Shown in pieces: positions 12,388 through 22,873 of a stretch of DNA of 64,000 bases; the stretch's first letter is position 1, and each line of letters starts with the position of its first letter. The stretch is from Drosophila persimilis. Lineage: Eukaryota > Arthropoda > Insecta > Diptera > Drosophilidae. Under the pieces are notes generated by a model. It ran no database searches and had not been told where the DNA came from. It saw only the letters and a program-made list of their open reading frames with translations. Location: assembly GCF_003286085.1 (NCBI RefSeq), contig NW_020825289.1, positions 18,316,001 through 18,380,000 on the forward strand. The letters run 5' to 3'. The position numbers and the translations under genes are program-made.

Positions 12388-13776
12388 CTATAGCAGCTTT
12401 GGCTGATTCCTAATATTATCCAGATCAAGCTGCATCTGCGGCGAAGCGGAAGCCGCACGCCCACCCTTGAAGGGCGGTGGGTTGCGTTCTTGTTCATGAG
12501 CTCCATAGTCCAATTGCTCTTCCGGTAATAGGCGATATTTTTTAAGATACTTGTAAGATGCATTCGACATGTCGTTGGGACTCTGCGAGTGGACTACATT
12601 TATATTGTCGATCTGCCGAAGCGGTTCCGCTTGCGGGGATTTTTGAATGCAAGTAACATCCGCAGGCGACGGGGACAAGCTCATTTCTTGCATCAGATCG
12701 TCCACGGGCTGTCGCAAGTATTTTAGGGCGAGCTCCTTCATGACCATGCTCTTCTCCGTATTCGGCTTGGACACGACACCGGCACTTGGCATTCGGGTAG
12801 TTTTCGGTGTGTTGGCGCGGTATTCAGTCGACTGGGCTCTTGGTGGTGTGTCCCGAGGCGACTGGAATTGTACGAGGCCTCGCGAACGTGGTGCAGGCGA
12901 TGGCTCATCCTCTTCCACTATGTAATCATGAATAACAGGTGCTACCCGCTTTGCTGTAGGTGATTTGGACGGGTTTTTAGTTTAGGGTTTAATTTCTTTT
13001 CGTTTGGTTTACTTACTGTTGTTGGTCGCTAAAATATCACACTGGGAGGCAACTGTCCTACAAGGCATTGCGCTGGACCCTACCTTTGCTTGTTGGTTCT
13101 TCAATAACGCCTCGCAGAGGCTCCTCAGCTGTTGCTGCTCCTGATGCATGGACTCTAAAAGATCAACTACTGCTGCCAAGTCGTTCTTATTGACCAAGTT
13201 GCTTATGTCGATGTCGGAGTACACAACGGACGGCAAAGACGTTTTAGAGGGCGGTATATGTACAGCTTCTGTTTGCGTTCCAGCACAAATCGTCAGCACA
13301 TCCGTTGCTACCTGGACGGGTGGGCGCATCGACTGATGGTAGTGCCTCACGGGCTCTGCGTAACCAGAACCAGAATGTCTGGGTGACTGGTATTTACTCG
13401 ATGGTGCCTCATTCGCGTAAACCCGCTCTCGAGGAGTAATATAATAATCATTGGATGAAGCGGAGGGGCTGCTCGGAAAATTGGCGCTGGCTGGCACAGA
13501 CCGCGGGCCAAGTTCTGTTGCCAGAATCGGGGAAAAGTTCACTCGGGGCAGCATTTGCTTCTTCCATGAAGCAAAGCTGGGCCGACTGTCGGACTCTGGC
13601 GCTGGTTGCTGCGGGATCGGCTCCGGCTGCGGTTGCGATGGAGGTTGTCCAAACAATATTGAAACTTCAGGCACTGTTGGCCTGACAATTTGATCGGCGG
13701 CAAGACCCAATGGTGCCGATGCACTGGGTCTAGGCGCTGAGCGCGGCAGCATGTCCTCCGTTTCAGGCGCAAACAT
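12388..13776 (-). CDS. ana2: Centriole duplication factor Ana2 (STIL/SAS-5 family)
   Basis: Two exons, 13017-13776 and 12388-12953, join in phase 1 to give 441 residues. Ana2 is phosphorylated by PLK4/SAK and recruits Sas-6 to start the cartwheel of a new centriole. The sequence shows a proline-rich N-terminus (Sas-4-binding region in the family) and a TQT-type LC8-binding motif, AGTQTE, around 165-170. A short coiled coil follows at about 195-232 (NDLAAVVDLLESMHQEQQQL) and drives tetramerisation. The diagnostic STAN motif lies around residues 381-410 and contains SYKYLKKYRLLPEE. The intron donor is GTAAGT and the acceptor is CTACAG. The tail after the STAN motif is low complexity. Recognition rests on the STAN motif and the position next to Sec31. 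Confidence 0.92.
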
Positions 13777-14694
13777 TTTAAATGTTATTTTATTTACGGT
13801 TTACGGTTTGCTTACAAAATTAAATTCGAGCGGGAGATTTTGTTTGAGCACAAACACAGTGCTGCCAGATGTACACAATAAAATAGATAAATATAAATAA
13901 AATAATAAATAATAATAGATACTCCCTATGCTAACACACCTTGCTAATTCTTTTAGTAACAGAATTTTAAAGATACTAATGTAAATAGGGTATACAAATG
14001 CCCATACTCCGGGTGACATGCAATTTGTCTTCAAATACCAGCAACATTGCGACTCTTTTTTGTTGAACTTTTTCGTTTAAACCTTTTTTCACGCAAAATC
14101 CAATAAAAGCAAGTATTTCGAATAAGCCAATCATGTATAGAATTGATTGATATATAGATAGTATTATTCAACGGAATATCAAAATCGAGGAATATGGTTT
14201 CCAATCCTTGACGGAGAACGATTAACCCATTACAAGCCAAGGGGGTATTGCAATTTTCCACTGAAAATATAGAAAATTGAATCATCTTAGCGCAGTTCAG
14301 CTGAAAAATATCGTGGTTTTTTTTAAGTTCATAGGAGAGATGGCATGAATCCTCAAGAAGAATTTACAATCAGTAATATTTTCCGCCATTTACCTCAAGT
14401 AGTTCAACTATTTAAATAGAGGGGGCTTTAGTGGGATATCGACAGGGTTGCATTTGCCAATATTTTTAATTTTTTTATTGTAAATAAAAACAAAAATATT
14501 TTGCGACAAAATCCGAGAGCTGAATCGAAGGAAAAACTTTCAACTTAAGGTCGGATTACGAGGTGAGCAATCAAAACCAAGTTAATTAAGTGCAAAAACC
14601 TAAACCAGTGCAAACAATTGTAGCAAAAAGTGCAACAACCATTACAACCGCGTGAGTCATCCGTAAGAAGCAAAAGTTGTTCTTTTACGAAAGT
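13777..14694. other. Intergenic region upstream of ana2, with repeat copy D
   Basis: Upstream of ana2 the minus strand reads CTGGCAGCACTGTG around 13856-13870, a possible initiation region. The stretch 13985-14195 is repeat copy D. From 14464 onward an AT-rich 5' leader for the small plus-strand ORF is plausible, with no TATA box at a fixed distance. Nothing else is supported. Confidence 0.45.
13985..14195 (+). repeat. Dispersed repeat, copy D, beside the synteny junction
   Basis: This is the best-preserved copy. It begins AAATAGGGTATACAAATGCC, then carries CAAATACCAGCAACATTGCG, GTTGAACTTTTTCGTTTAAA and AATAAAAGCAAGTATTT, and ends CGGAATATCAAAATCGAGGA. It matches copies A-C, 7-8 kb away, through most of its length. 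It lies just outside ana2, where the gene order changes. Confidence 0.65.
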
Positions 14695-14946
14695 ATGCCC
14701 GGTTTGGAACACATTGAGGCCATGGCTTCAACCCCAGCACCCGCTGCCACCTCGATGGCAACCGAAACAGACGATCCACACCCACACCAGGCCGCCCGTG
14801 AATTGACCCAAACGGATCATCTGAACAGACGTCTCTTGAAATCTCTTTTGGACACGATGCAGATGCAAATGCAGTCTACGGACGATGCAATAAGGGGTAA
14901 CGAAGACGGCAGCAACGATGAGTCTAGCAACGAATTTGATGAATAA
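14695..14946 (+). CDS. Small protein of unknown function (83 residues)
   Basis: The ORF starts with MPGLEHIEAMASTPAPAAT, contains the helix-like core TDHLNRRLLKSLLDTMQMQM (about residues 43-62) and ends in an acidic tail, NDESSNEFDE. No signal peptide or membrane segment is present. The context GAAAGTATGCCC before the ATG is acceptable for a fly start. AATAAA overlaps the stop codon (14944-14949), so transcript ends may be very close. Codon choice and the mixed helical-then-acidic composition look like a real small intracellular protein, but I do not recognise the family. It stands alone between ana2 and Wnt2. Confidence 0.6.
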   Translation: MPGLEHIEAMASTPAPAATSMATETDDPHPHQAARELTQTDHLNRRLLKSLLDTMQMQMQSTDDAIRGNEDGSNDESSNEFDE

Positions 14947-16069
14947 ATTCTATAATACTATGCTTACCCCTTGAATCTTTTATTTTGAGTTCGAATTCAA
15001 TGCACTTCAATTACGGCGGCGCTTGTGCCTCTCCACCAGCCCATGACAAGGTGAACCCAGGATTTCTCGAAGGAAAAGGAAAGCTTAAATGATTCGATAG
15101 CGTTAACAAGACCGAAGGGTCATGTCCCTCTGATGCTGTGACGTCCGTCAATACGATGTTTCATGATCACCTCGTCTTTAAAAAAAGGTGTGTTTTCATT
15201 GGATCTCATACGATTTAACCCATCCTACAAATACGGATCGGATTGTACTTTACTGCCACAATAAGAACTCCTCAGCAACTTCGTAGTGGTTGGATGTGTT
15301 TAAGAGTATGAGCAAGTCGCGATAGCCAGGCAGTGCACCACGTTGAATAATTGCTTCACGAAGGCCTTCAGTTTTGATCAGAGGATTCTATCACATTTAC
15401 AATTCTTGGGACCTAACCGATGTGAACCCAGATCAGAATTTCGTCGTTAGCCTGGTGCCGCGTTCTGAAATTTCTTCGTCGTTCGCCCGTTTGCAAGGTG
15501 ATTTATTTCAAGTTATATTTTGGTTACATATCGGCCGATTGAGACGAGGAATGTCTTTCAGTGTCAGTGTGGAAAATCTCCATTATCCATTGCAACCCAA
15601 AAGTATGCAACGATTTATGTGCTATATTGTGGAGGCATATGTATTGAAAGTATGTATCGTGTAGAATTGCCTTTAAATTTCGTTTCAAGCCTTTAGTAAA
15701 AGATCATTTTTGTGGATTGAATCGAAATCCTAACATCCTAAAATGTACATTGTACATATGTGTAGATGCCATGTAGCAGAGATTTCAGATAGAATATTGT
15801 TAAATAGTTGATCTCTATATAACGATCCATTTTGAACAGTTTTATTAATGGCCATTCTCTACCGATCTGCCCGTAGTCTCGGGGATTATAGGTAGATCTT
15901 CAATGGTTTTATTGTAAACTGGAATGTGTTCTTTTCTTGTCTTGTCTGAGTGTAATACATTTCTGATAATACTTAATTAACTTTAGCTTTAGTTATGCAA
16001 TAATCCTATTTCTAAGCCTATCAACATTGAGGGTTATATGTCAACTTGTGGATTGGGGCGGGTCCGCCA
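14947..16069. other. Intergenic: possible decayed coding fragment and Wnt2 3' UTR
   Basis: From about 15000 to 15480 the minus strand gives broken protein-like pieces, for example ALPGYRDLLILLNTSNHYEV and MKHRIDGRHSIRG, separated by stops and frame changes. This could be a dead gene or retrocopy that I cannot name. From 15840 to 16069 the sequence is the likely Wnt2 3' UTR, with a minus-strand AATAAA (TTTATT at 15841-15846). Confidence 0.35.
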
Positions 16070-19000
16070 CTATTTACAGGTGAACTCCTCGTAGCTCTCG
16101 TCGCACAGCTCGCACTCCACCTGGCAGCACCATCGGAACTGACAGCGGCACTGCTTGCTGCGTCGGATGTGCTGCGTGTTATGGCCACGCCCGCAGCACA
16201 ACAGGTCACAGCTCTGGGGTCCGCGTTCATTCCGATGGCAGAGACGACCCGCCGTGCCAAGCGTGCCCGACTGGAGGCTGCGCTCGCAGTAGTTAGGCGA
16301 CGCCTCCAGGTAGATCAGCTCCATGCGCTTTGGCCATACCAAAGCAGGCTTCGGTGGGCGGGCTCCGGCACTGCCATGCTTTTTTCTGGTCGGGATGGAG
16401 AAGAATGAATGAGTTCGTTGGATTAGTTTTCATTCCAATGGGCTTTAAGTCCTTCGTCTGATCAGATCAGAGGGCTCACTCACTCACCTGCTTATTACTA
16501 ATCTCAGTCCACGTTTGCCTCGAACGGCTTGAACAGTTTTGGCTTTATGATATTTCTGCATGAGCTTGTCGCCGATCAGGCGGAACGGTGGCAGGCTCTT
16601 CCAGCAGGTCTTCATCACGCAGGACCCGCTCACGCCATGGCACTTGCAGTCCGTGCGAAGCAGTTTCTTCACCAGCTGATAGGGAAGAGAACGGAGATTC
16701 AAGAACAGGGAACACATGGATGATAATACGCACCGTTCGCCCGGCTCGATTGTTGTGGAGATTCATCAGCGTGCGGGAGTCGCGCTCCAGCTCTCGGGCA
16801 TCGAGGAACTTGCGCGCATATCGCATGCCAAAGTCCACATCCGCAGAACAGCCGCCCCATTTCCAGGGCTCTGCCGGAGCACCATCGGAGGAGGGGCTAG
16901 CTTTGTGGCGCACATCGCAGCCGCAGGTGGAGATGTTGCCGCGGGCACAGGCAGCGGTGACTGCATAGGCGGCCCCAGCGCTAGCTATGGCATACGTAAA
17001 CGCGGCCTCCCGCGATGCTGAGAAACGAATAGAAGCCGTGATTAGAGGGCTATCAAAGGGGGTTTCGTGGACGCTCACCTATGGGTATGACATGGGCGAA
17101 GACGTTGCGCTGCCACACCTCCGAGCAGTTCCAGCGGTGGCCTCGAAACTGCTGCTGGCACTCCTGGGCCCCCAGCTGATGGCCCTCGCCCAGGGCGATC
17201 AGGGCGTCCGGCATCTCCCCGCACAGCTGGCGCTGCGGCAAGGTCAGGCCCGGTATGCGGCCGCAGAGCATGGCGGATGTAAAGCTGGACACTAATCTGA
17301 CGAGAAATCAAAGCAAACAGAACCATAAATAACACCCTGTAGACCACCAAGCGACATCGAATAAAATATTACAAACAAACGCCGATCGATCGTTGGACAG
17401 TTGGACCGTTGGATCGTTGGATCGTTCAATCGATCGCTGCTGGGATCGTTCGATTGGCAATGGCTGAAAAGTCGTGCACAGAAAACGCCGCCAGCACTGG
17501 AGCTGCGGCTCGATTTTCATTTTCATTTTCCATTTCGTTTGCCATTGGAGACTTCAGCCCCACATCTCGGCCAATCGAAGACAAACGTATTAAAGCCAGG
17601 CCAAGTCGAGTCTGGCCAAGATTAATGCGTTGCAGTTGTTTGCTGACTCTGTCAGGTGGCTGTGGGAGGGCTGGCAGTGCAGAGGGGGCTAACGGGGCGT
17701 TATTCTGTCAGTTTTAGTCAAATCTTTGCCGCCAGCTGTATTATTAGCCATAATTACATGGATATGGAGATGGCGATGGAGAAGCTCGGGCAGGCAGCCA
17801 TCGTGGCTCGATGGAGTGTCCAATCAACTCCGTTCGAGCCACGTTGATCTCAGCAGAGCTGATCTCAGTTGTTGAGTTAAATGGCCAAATTAATGCTAAC
17901 AGTCAAAAATGGCAAATGGGATTAATGAGTTTTGACAATGAGTTGCAAATTGCCAGAGCCAGAGCCAGAGCCAGGCGGGGGCGTCTCCCGTTCTCTCTCC
18001 TTTCATGCGGCCCACTCTCCGGCCCACTCTTGAGACGTGTCCGACTGTCTAACCTGTCGATTTGCGGCTGCCAAACCAATCAGCATCAAACAGCTGGTTC
18101 CATAATCAAGTCGTAGATCGATCGCCTTTTGTCCGCACCAGACGGGGGTGGGGAGGGTGGCTGAAACTGGGACTGTTGCCGTGCCAAACACATCCTCGGG
18201 CCAAAAAACAATTGGGTGGGCAAATCCAACTCCAGCTCCGACTCCAACTCCGACTGGTTGCCACATGGCCATGCCACGTCTGTAGACAAATGTAAATTGC
18301 TTTCGCTGCCACTCCAGCTTGAGTTCCAACTCTTTCAAGACATTTTTAATTGCGGCAATTAAATCAATTTACAGAAATTACACATTTTACCAACCGCAGA
18401 AGAGCACGGAGTCGCTCCTCCCCAATATCTGAGCGAACCTTCGGCCGATCGATTGTGAACGATGATCGTCGCAGGTTGATATGCGATCGGAGTCGTTGAT
18501 GCTATACCCTCCCAAAGGTATACCTCACGAGTATACACCATTCTCAGTAGTTTCCAATGCCTGTTCCATAAAATCCTATAAAATGTATACTTATTGGTAT
18601 ACTGTAATCCCATCTCTTCACATGCCGTATGGCTGTCCTATAAACGATCCGCTTTTGGTATAATATACCAGGGTACTTTAGTAGTCGACCCTCGTGGCTG
18701 TCCTTTCTTTCTGGTTCATGCTGATGTTGATGTTGTTGTTGGCTTGTTAAACATGCTGTTAACATGACTTGAGCGATCCGGGACGATCGATGAACGATGA
18801 AAATTGGTGGCAAAACTAATAATTAGGCCCGTTTAAAAGGCACGACCTGGCAACTGGTAACTGGCGACTGACTAAGGGCTCAACCACAAACCTTCAACTT
18901 TTTAGTTGGCCCAAAAACAAGCTGATCAATCTGTCGGTGGTGCATCCGTTCTGACAGTCAGTCAGTCAGTCAGCCAGTCAGTCTGTCAATAGCTTTTACG

Positions 19001-22000
19001 TGCGTTCGTTCAGCGTGACCGTCGTGCCCCCTGCCCCGGGCCCTGCCCTTCTTCTATAGCAACTCCAACCTCCAGCCGAACAATCAAGGCAACCATCTCT
19101 CCTCAACCCTTTTGTTTTTAGCTGCTTTATTTGCCTGCCTCTGCGGCTGCCTCCGCCTGTTGCATGTCAACGCCGACAATTTCATCATCATCATCATCGC
19201 CATTACCTTCCGCCGTGCCCAGGCCCTGCCCAGCCCATCTCCATCTCCATCTCCATTCCCATCCCCAACGCCATCCCCTTTAATGATCTCCATCCTCTTG
19301 AAGAGTCCAAGTCACGTGTGTGCTTGATTTGTGCTTTGTTTCGGATCCCTTTTTCTGTTTTGTCCTTAGACTGCTTCACTTTTTGTTGTGTGGTTCACTC
19401 GTAGTGGAGTTTTATCTCTGGTTCTATATCGAGAACGGTTCGGTTTGGTTTCGTGACCCTTTCTGCTGCGTGAGAGCAAGGACCTGTCATGAACTTGATA
19501 CCATTTCCGCCTCCGCCTCAGCCTCAGCCTCAACCACTGCCTTGCCCTCTCATCTACGAGTATCCCAAATAGAGTTTCGCATTAAGAAAAACAAAACTAG
19601 TTCCATTGACAGTCTTATGGCTTCTGCTCTGCAACAAATTGGTGATTCCTCAGCCACTAATTTGCACAAAAATATTTGCCACGACAACGCGGAATCATTA
19701 AAAATGGATTAAGCCAGGGGCATAACTCAACGCCGGCAGCTTGACCAGGCCGGGGAATGGGGGACAGGCCACTTATATGCTGACCAAAGCATAAATGCCC
19801 GAACCCAGACCGAGTCAATACTCGCCACAAGCCGCAGCAGCAACAGGCAAGTCCGAGAGAGGCCGACTTAATGCGCACTTTGGAGCCTCATAAAAATATG
19901 ACTTTAATATTTTCACGCGCAGGCGTAGAAGCCCGAACCGAAACCGAACCCGCACCCGAACCCGAACCCGATCTCCTCTTCCCTCTGGTCACCACGGCAC
20001 TGCACAGGCCAGACACTGGCTGTGGCCCGGCGATCCTCGACTCCTCGACTGCCGCATACGCTGGGCCCGATCTGCGCCCGATCTGGTTAGGGCCCTGTCA
20101 TAATTGTGCGAATCTAGTCCGCCGCATAGTTTCGACCCACCGCTGTGTCGAGACCTGGGAGTGGGACAGGGACTGCGACTCCAGCGAAGGCGGTTGTGGT
20201 GCGAGTACTACACCAGTAGCGCCTCCAAGAGCAGGCAGAAATATATGACTGGCGCTCTCGCCGGTAATTACATGGCTTGCTGACATGTTCATGGCTCTCC
20301 CTGGACCTGCCTGCCCCTGTCCCTGTCCACCCCCATCTCCTATGGCTCTTTTAGCACCAATTGGAGGCGGAAGCAACAAAGGCGCTTTAATCCAGACAAA
20401 ACAATGCAATGCCTTGGGTCCGCAGTCTTCCCTCTGTCTCTATCTCTCCCTCTCTCTGTTGGGGCATTTGAAAGTTTTGTGGCGCTGATAAAAGCCACAA
20501 CTTTGCTCTACAGCTGCATGTAAAGTGGGCGGTGCCGGGAGGGAGTGGTCAACGGAGGAGCCCAATGAGGACGGAGGGGAGCAGCGAACAAACCGAAAAC
20601 CCATAAAGGCTGTTCAACATGCCATCAATAAAATACAAATATTCCAAGACCACGGAGCGGATGGGTGGCTGCAGGGGCCGCTGCAGAGAGGAGGGAGCGT
20701 GGCGAGCGGCCCAAAGGAGCATTGAAGCGAAGCAGACCATGGTCATGGCCAAGAAAAATGTCGCTGCCACGGTCAGACAAACGGCCAGCAACAATTGCAG
20801 CCCCATCCTGGCCACAAAAACGACGACGTAATTGACCAGAGAAAGACATATGTACCATAGATGCACTGAGAGAAAAAAGGCAGTCCAAAGAGTTGCAAGA
20901 AAGCAAGAAATCTTAGGCAGAGTCCTACAGAATTTGGAGAATAAATTCAAATCCATCCATTTTGATTTCACAATAATACGTTATAGAAAATGTAAAGAGG
21001 TATTGGTAGTACAATAAATATAGCTATAGGAAATCTAGAAAGCAGAGAGAAGAACATAAACCCAATATATCCAAAGGGTAACGTAACCCGAGCTTGGAGC
21101 ACTTTGAAGTGGCATCGCCATCAGCGAACCACTCTCTTTGTTTGCCGACGATTGTTTCGCTCAGTGTATGTTTGCCGTGTCCATGTAACAGGTAAAAGCC
21201 AAAACGGATCGTTCGTCATGGACAATTGGCAGAGACCAAGTGGTCGAATGGCCACTCAGCCATCCGCCTGGCTCTCCCTGTGGCTCTTGGCTCCGCCCGC
21301 CCTTGCCATCACGGCCAGACAAACAGATCAACGGCAGATAGTTTTGTTTGTGCTTTGAGGTTTGCAGTCGATCACTCATCCATAGCTGGAGCTACGACTC
21401 CACGAGTAGTAAAAGAACCCCACCAATGACTGCCGCAGCCACAGAAAAGATTCCTCGACCACCGTTGCCGCTGCCACTGCCGCCGACGGCTCCCGCACAG
21501 CTCTGCAGGTTGGCCTGGGAAATTGGCAACAGGCAAAAAGCAACAGTCAACCGACAACCGACAACCGACAACCGACAACTGGGAACTGGGAACTTGCAAC
21601 AAGAGTTTATGCCATTTTGGGCTTGTAAATGCAGCGGGTTGGCCAACAAGTCTCGGCACAGAGTGATCTTGATCGCAATTTGAGCGTTTGTCTGCACGTT
21701 CATGCGTTCCAATTGTCCATGTACGCTAGCAGAGCAGAGCAGAGAAGAGCAGGAGATGTGGCCGCGGAGGGGGAGCTGCAGCTGGAAGTTGTTTCCTGCT
21801 TGGTGCGGAGGCATGCGCCTTAAAATTGCAGTAACCTCAATTACATGAGCTAAGCATTTCTGGGTTAAGACCCTTTTTTCGTTGCTCTCTTGGTCCGATC
21901 TCTGGGCCATGGCCCGGTCGGAGATGCTCTCTGGCTGTGGCATGCATTGTGTGCACAGGCTCGGCATCGGGTCGGCCCACCAGTCCAGTTCAGCCCACTG

Positions 22001-22873
22001 CCGCAAGGATGGAGAAGAGAGAGAGAGTGGGGGAGAGAGGAACCGAGTGGGGCCGCGTATCTTAAAGATACACTCCACTCATTGCAACTGCAACTGCATC
22101 GGGGCAATTAGATAGCAGTCGAAACAGCCACAGATACGGACGGACACACGGCACACGGACAAGGCAACGTTGATGAGTTTATGGCAAAAATTGATTTCAA
22201 GTTGTCGTTGGTGCTCCTCCTCCTTCTCCTTCTCCTCCTCCTTCTGCATCCCCATCCCCTCAGTCCCGCCTTCCGTACCGCGAATAGAGCTGCTCCTCGC
22301 TGTATTCGCTTTGGGTACAAATGGCAGTCGCCTTGATGACGAGTCGGCTGTCTTTCTGTCAGTTTTGTGTTTTAGTTGCTGCCTGCCATTTAATTGCCAA
22401 TTTTAATGAGATTTTTTCCAGCGCCTTTTCCTCCAGTCGTCCGACCGATTTATGGCAACGCCTGCCGACATTTCCCAACCATAGAATGGGATGCTATCCG
22501 AACACGGGTCTCTCGAGGATTGAGGCGTCGCACACTGTTTGGGCGTTCGATAAGGAATAACAATTTACATACATCTCGCGGTGGTTTTTGCAGATAAAAA
22601 TTAGCGATCGTGTCCAGCGATGTGCGCGATAGGAGGACGCCACGAGAGAGTTGTCAACCCGAGCAGATCTGTCAGCGATAAAAGGAAAACCCCAACCAAC
22701 TGGCACTCTCCTCTCCCCTGGCAAACGACACGACACGGCCCGGCACGAAACCTAAACCTAAACCGAATTCTTTGGCACTACATGCTAATGGCACACCGAT
22801 TATGGGAGCTACTATACCTTATTTCCATAATCCAGAGTATGTAGATTAAGAGCTTGTTATGTGTTTTCCACAT
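16070..22873 (-). CDS. Wnt2: Secreted Wnt ligand Wnt2
   Basis: The coding exons are 22818-22873, 17079-17296, 16734-17017, 16488-16675 and 16070-16385, giving 353 residues against about 352 in D. melanogaster. Exon 1 is 56 bp and encodes the signal peptide [18 protein letters not shown]. Its split Arg codon joins [17 protein letters not shown]. Later landmarks are [37 protein letters not shown] and the palmitoylation-site segment [16 protein letters not shown] (Ser about 202). The cysteine-rich end is [20 protein letters not shown]. All phases agree and all splice sites are GT/AG. Wnt2 signals through Frizzled receptors, with known roles in testis and muscle patterning and in tracheal development. 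Intron 1 spans 5.5 kb and probably holds enhancers. Confidence 0.95.
18497..18676. mobile_element. Possible worn miniature element with TATACCCT ends
   Basis: The left end reads GCTATACCCTCCCAAAGGTA. The right end, on the opposite strand, reads GTACCCTGGTATATTATACC. The two ends form an imperfect inverted repeat enclosing AT-rich DNA with no ORF. The TATACCC start resembles the ends of INE-1/DINE-1 elements common in Drosophila introns. Similarity is short, so this is tentative. Confidence 0.3.
20549..20865 (-). other. Candidate exon of a small membrane protein nested in the Wnt2 intron
   Basis: A minus-strand reading frame of 105 codons ends at TGA 20549-20551. It is preceded by a strong acceptor (TTTTTTCTCTCAG) at 20866-20868. 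The protein is strongly hydrophobic, with [20 protein letters not shown] and [19 protein letters not shown] as probable membrane segments, then a soluble tail including [16 protein letters not shown]. Codon use is GC-rich at third positions in places, like real fly genes. No upstream coding exon with a start codon was identified, and hydrophobic frames can arise by chance in T-rich DNA. A partly open frame lies on the opposite strand. Confidence 0.3.

Larger units (their letters stand above)
17297..22817 (-). other. Wnt2 intron 1
   Basis: This is a 5.5-kb intron between the signal-peptide exon and exon 2. It is rich in homopolymer and short tandem tracts, such as CAGT repeats near 18950-18985, CATCTC-type runs near 19225-19265 and a (CCGACAAC)n tract near 21546-21580. 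It also contains a possible small transposon near 18500-18675 and a candidate membrane-protein ORF at 20549-20865, both listed separately. The rest shows no feature that I can support. Confidence 0.7.

Noticed and set aside
19320..19712. Plus-strand frame of about 130 codons in the Wnt2 intron
   Set aside because: It begins at GTG rather than ATG, contains an SASASAS run from a simple repeat and has no recognisable domain.
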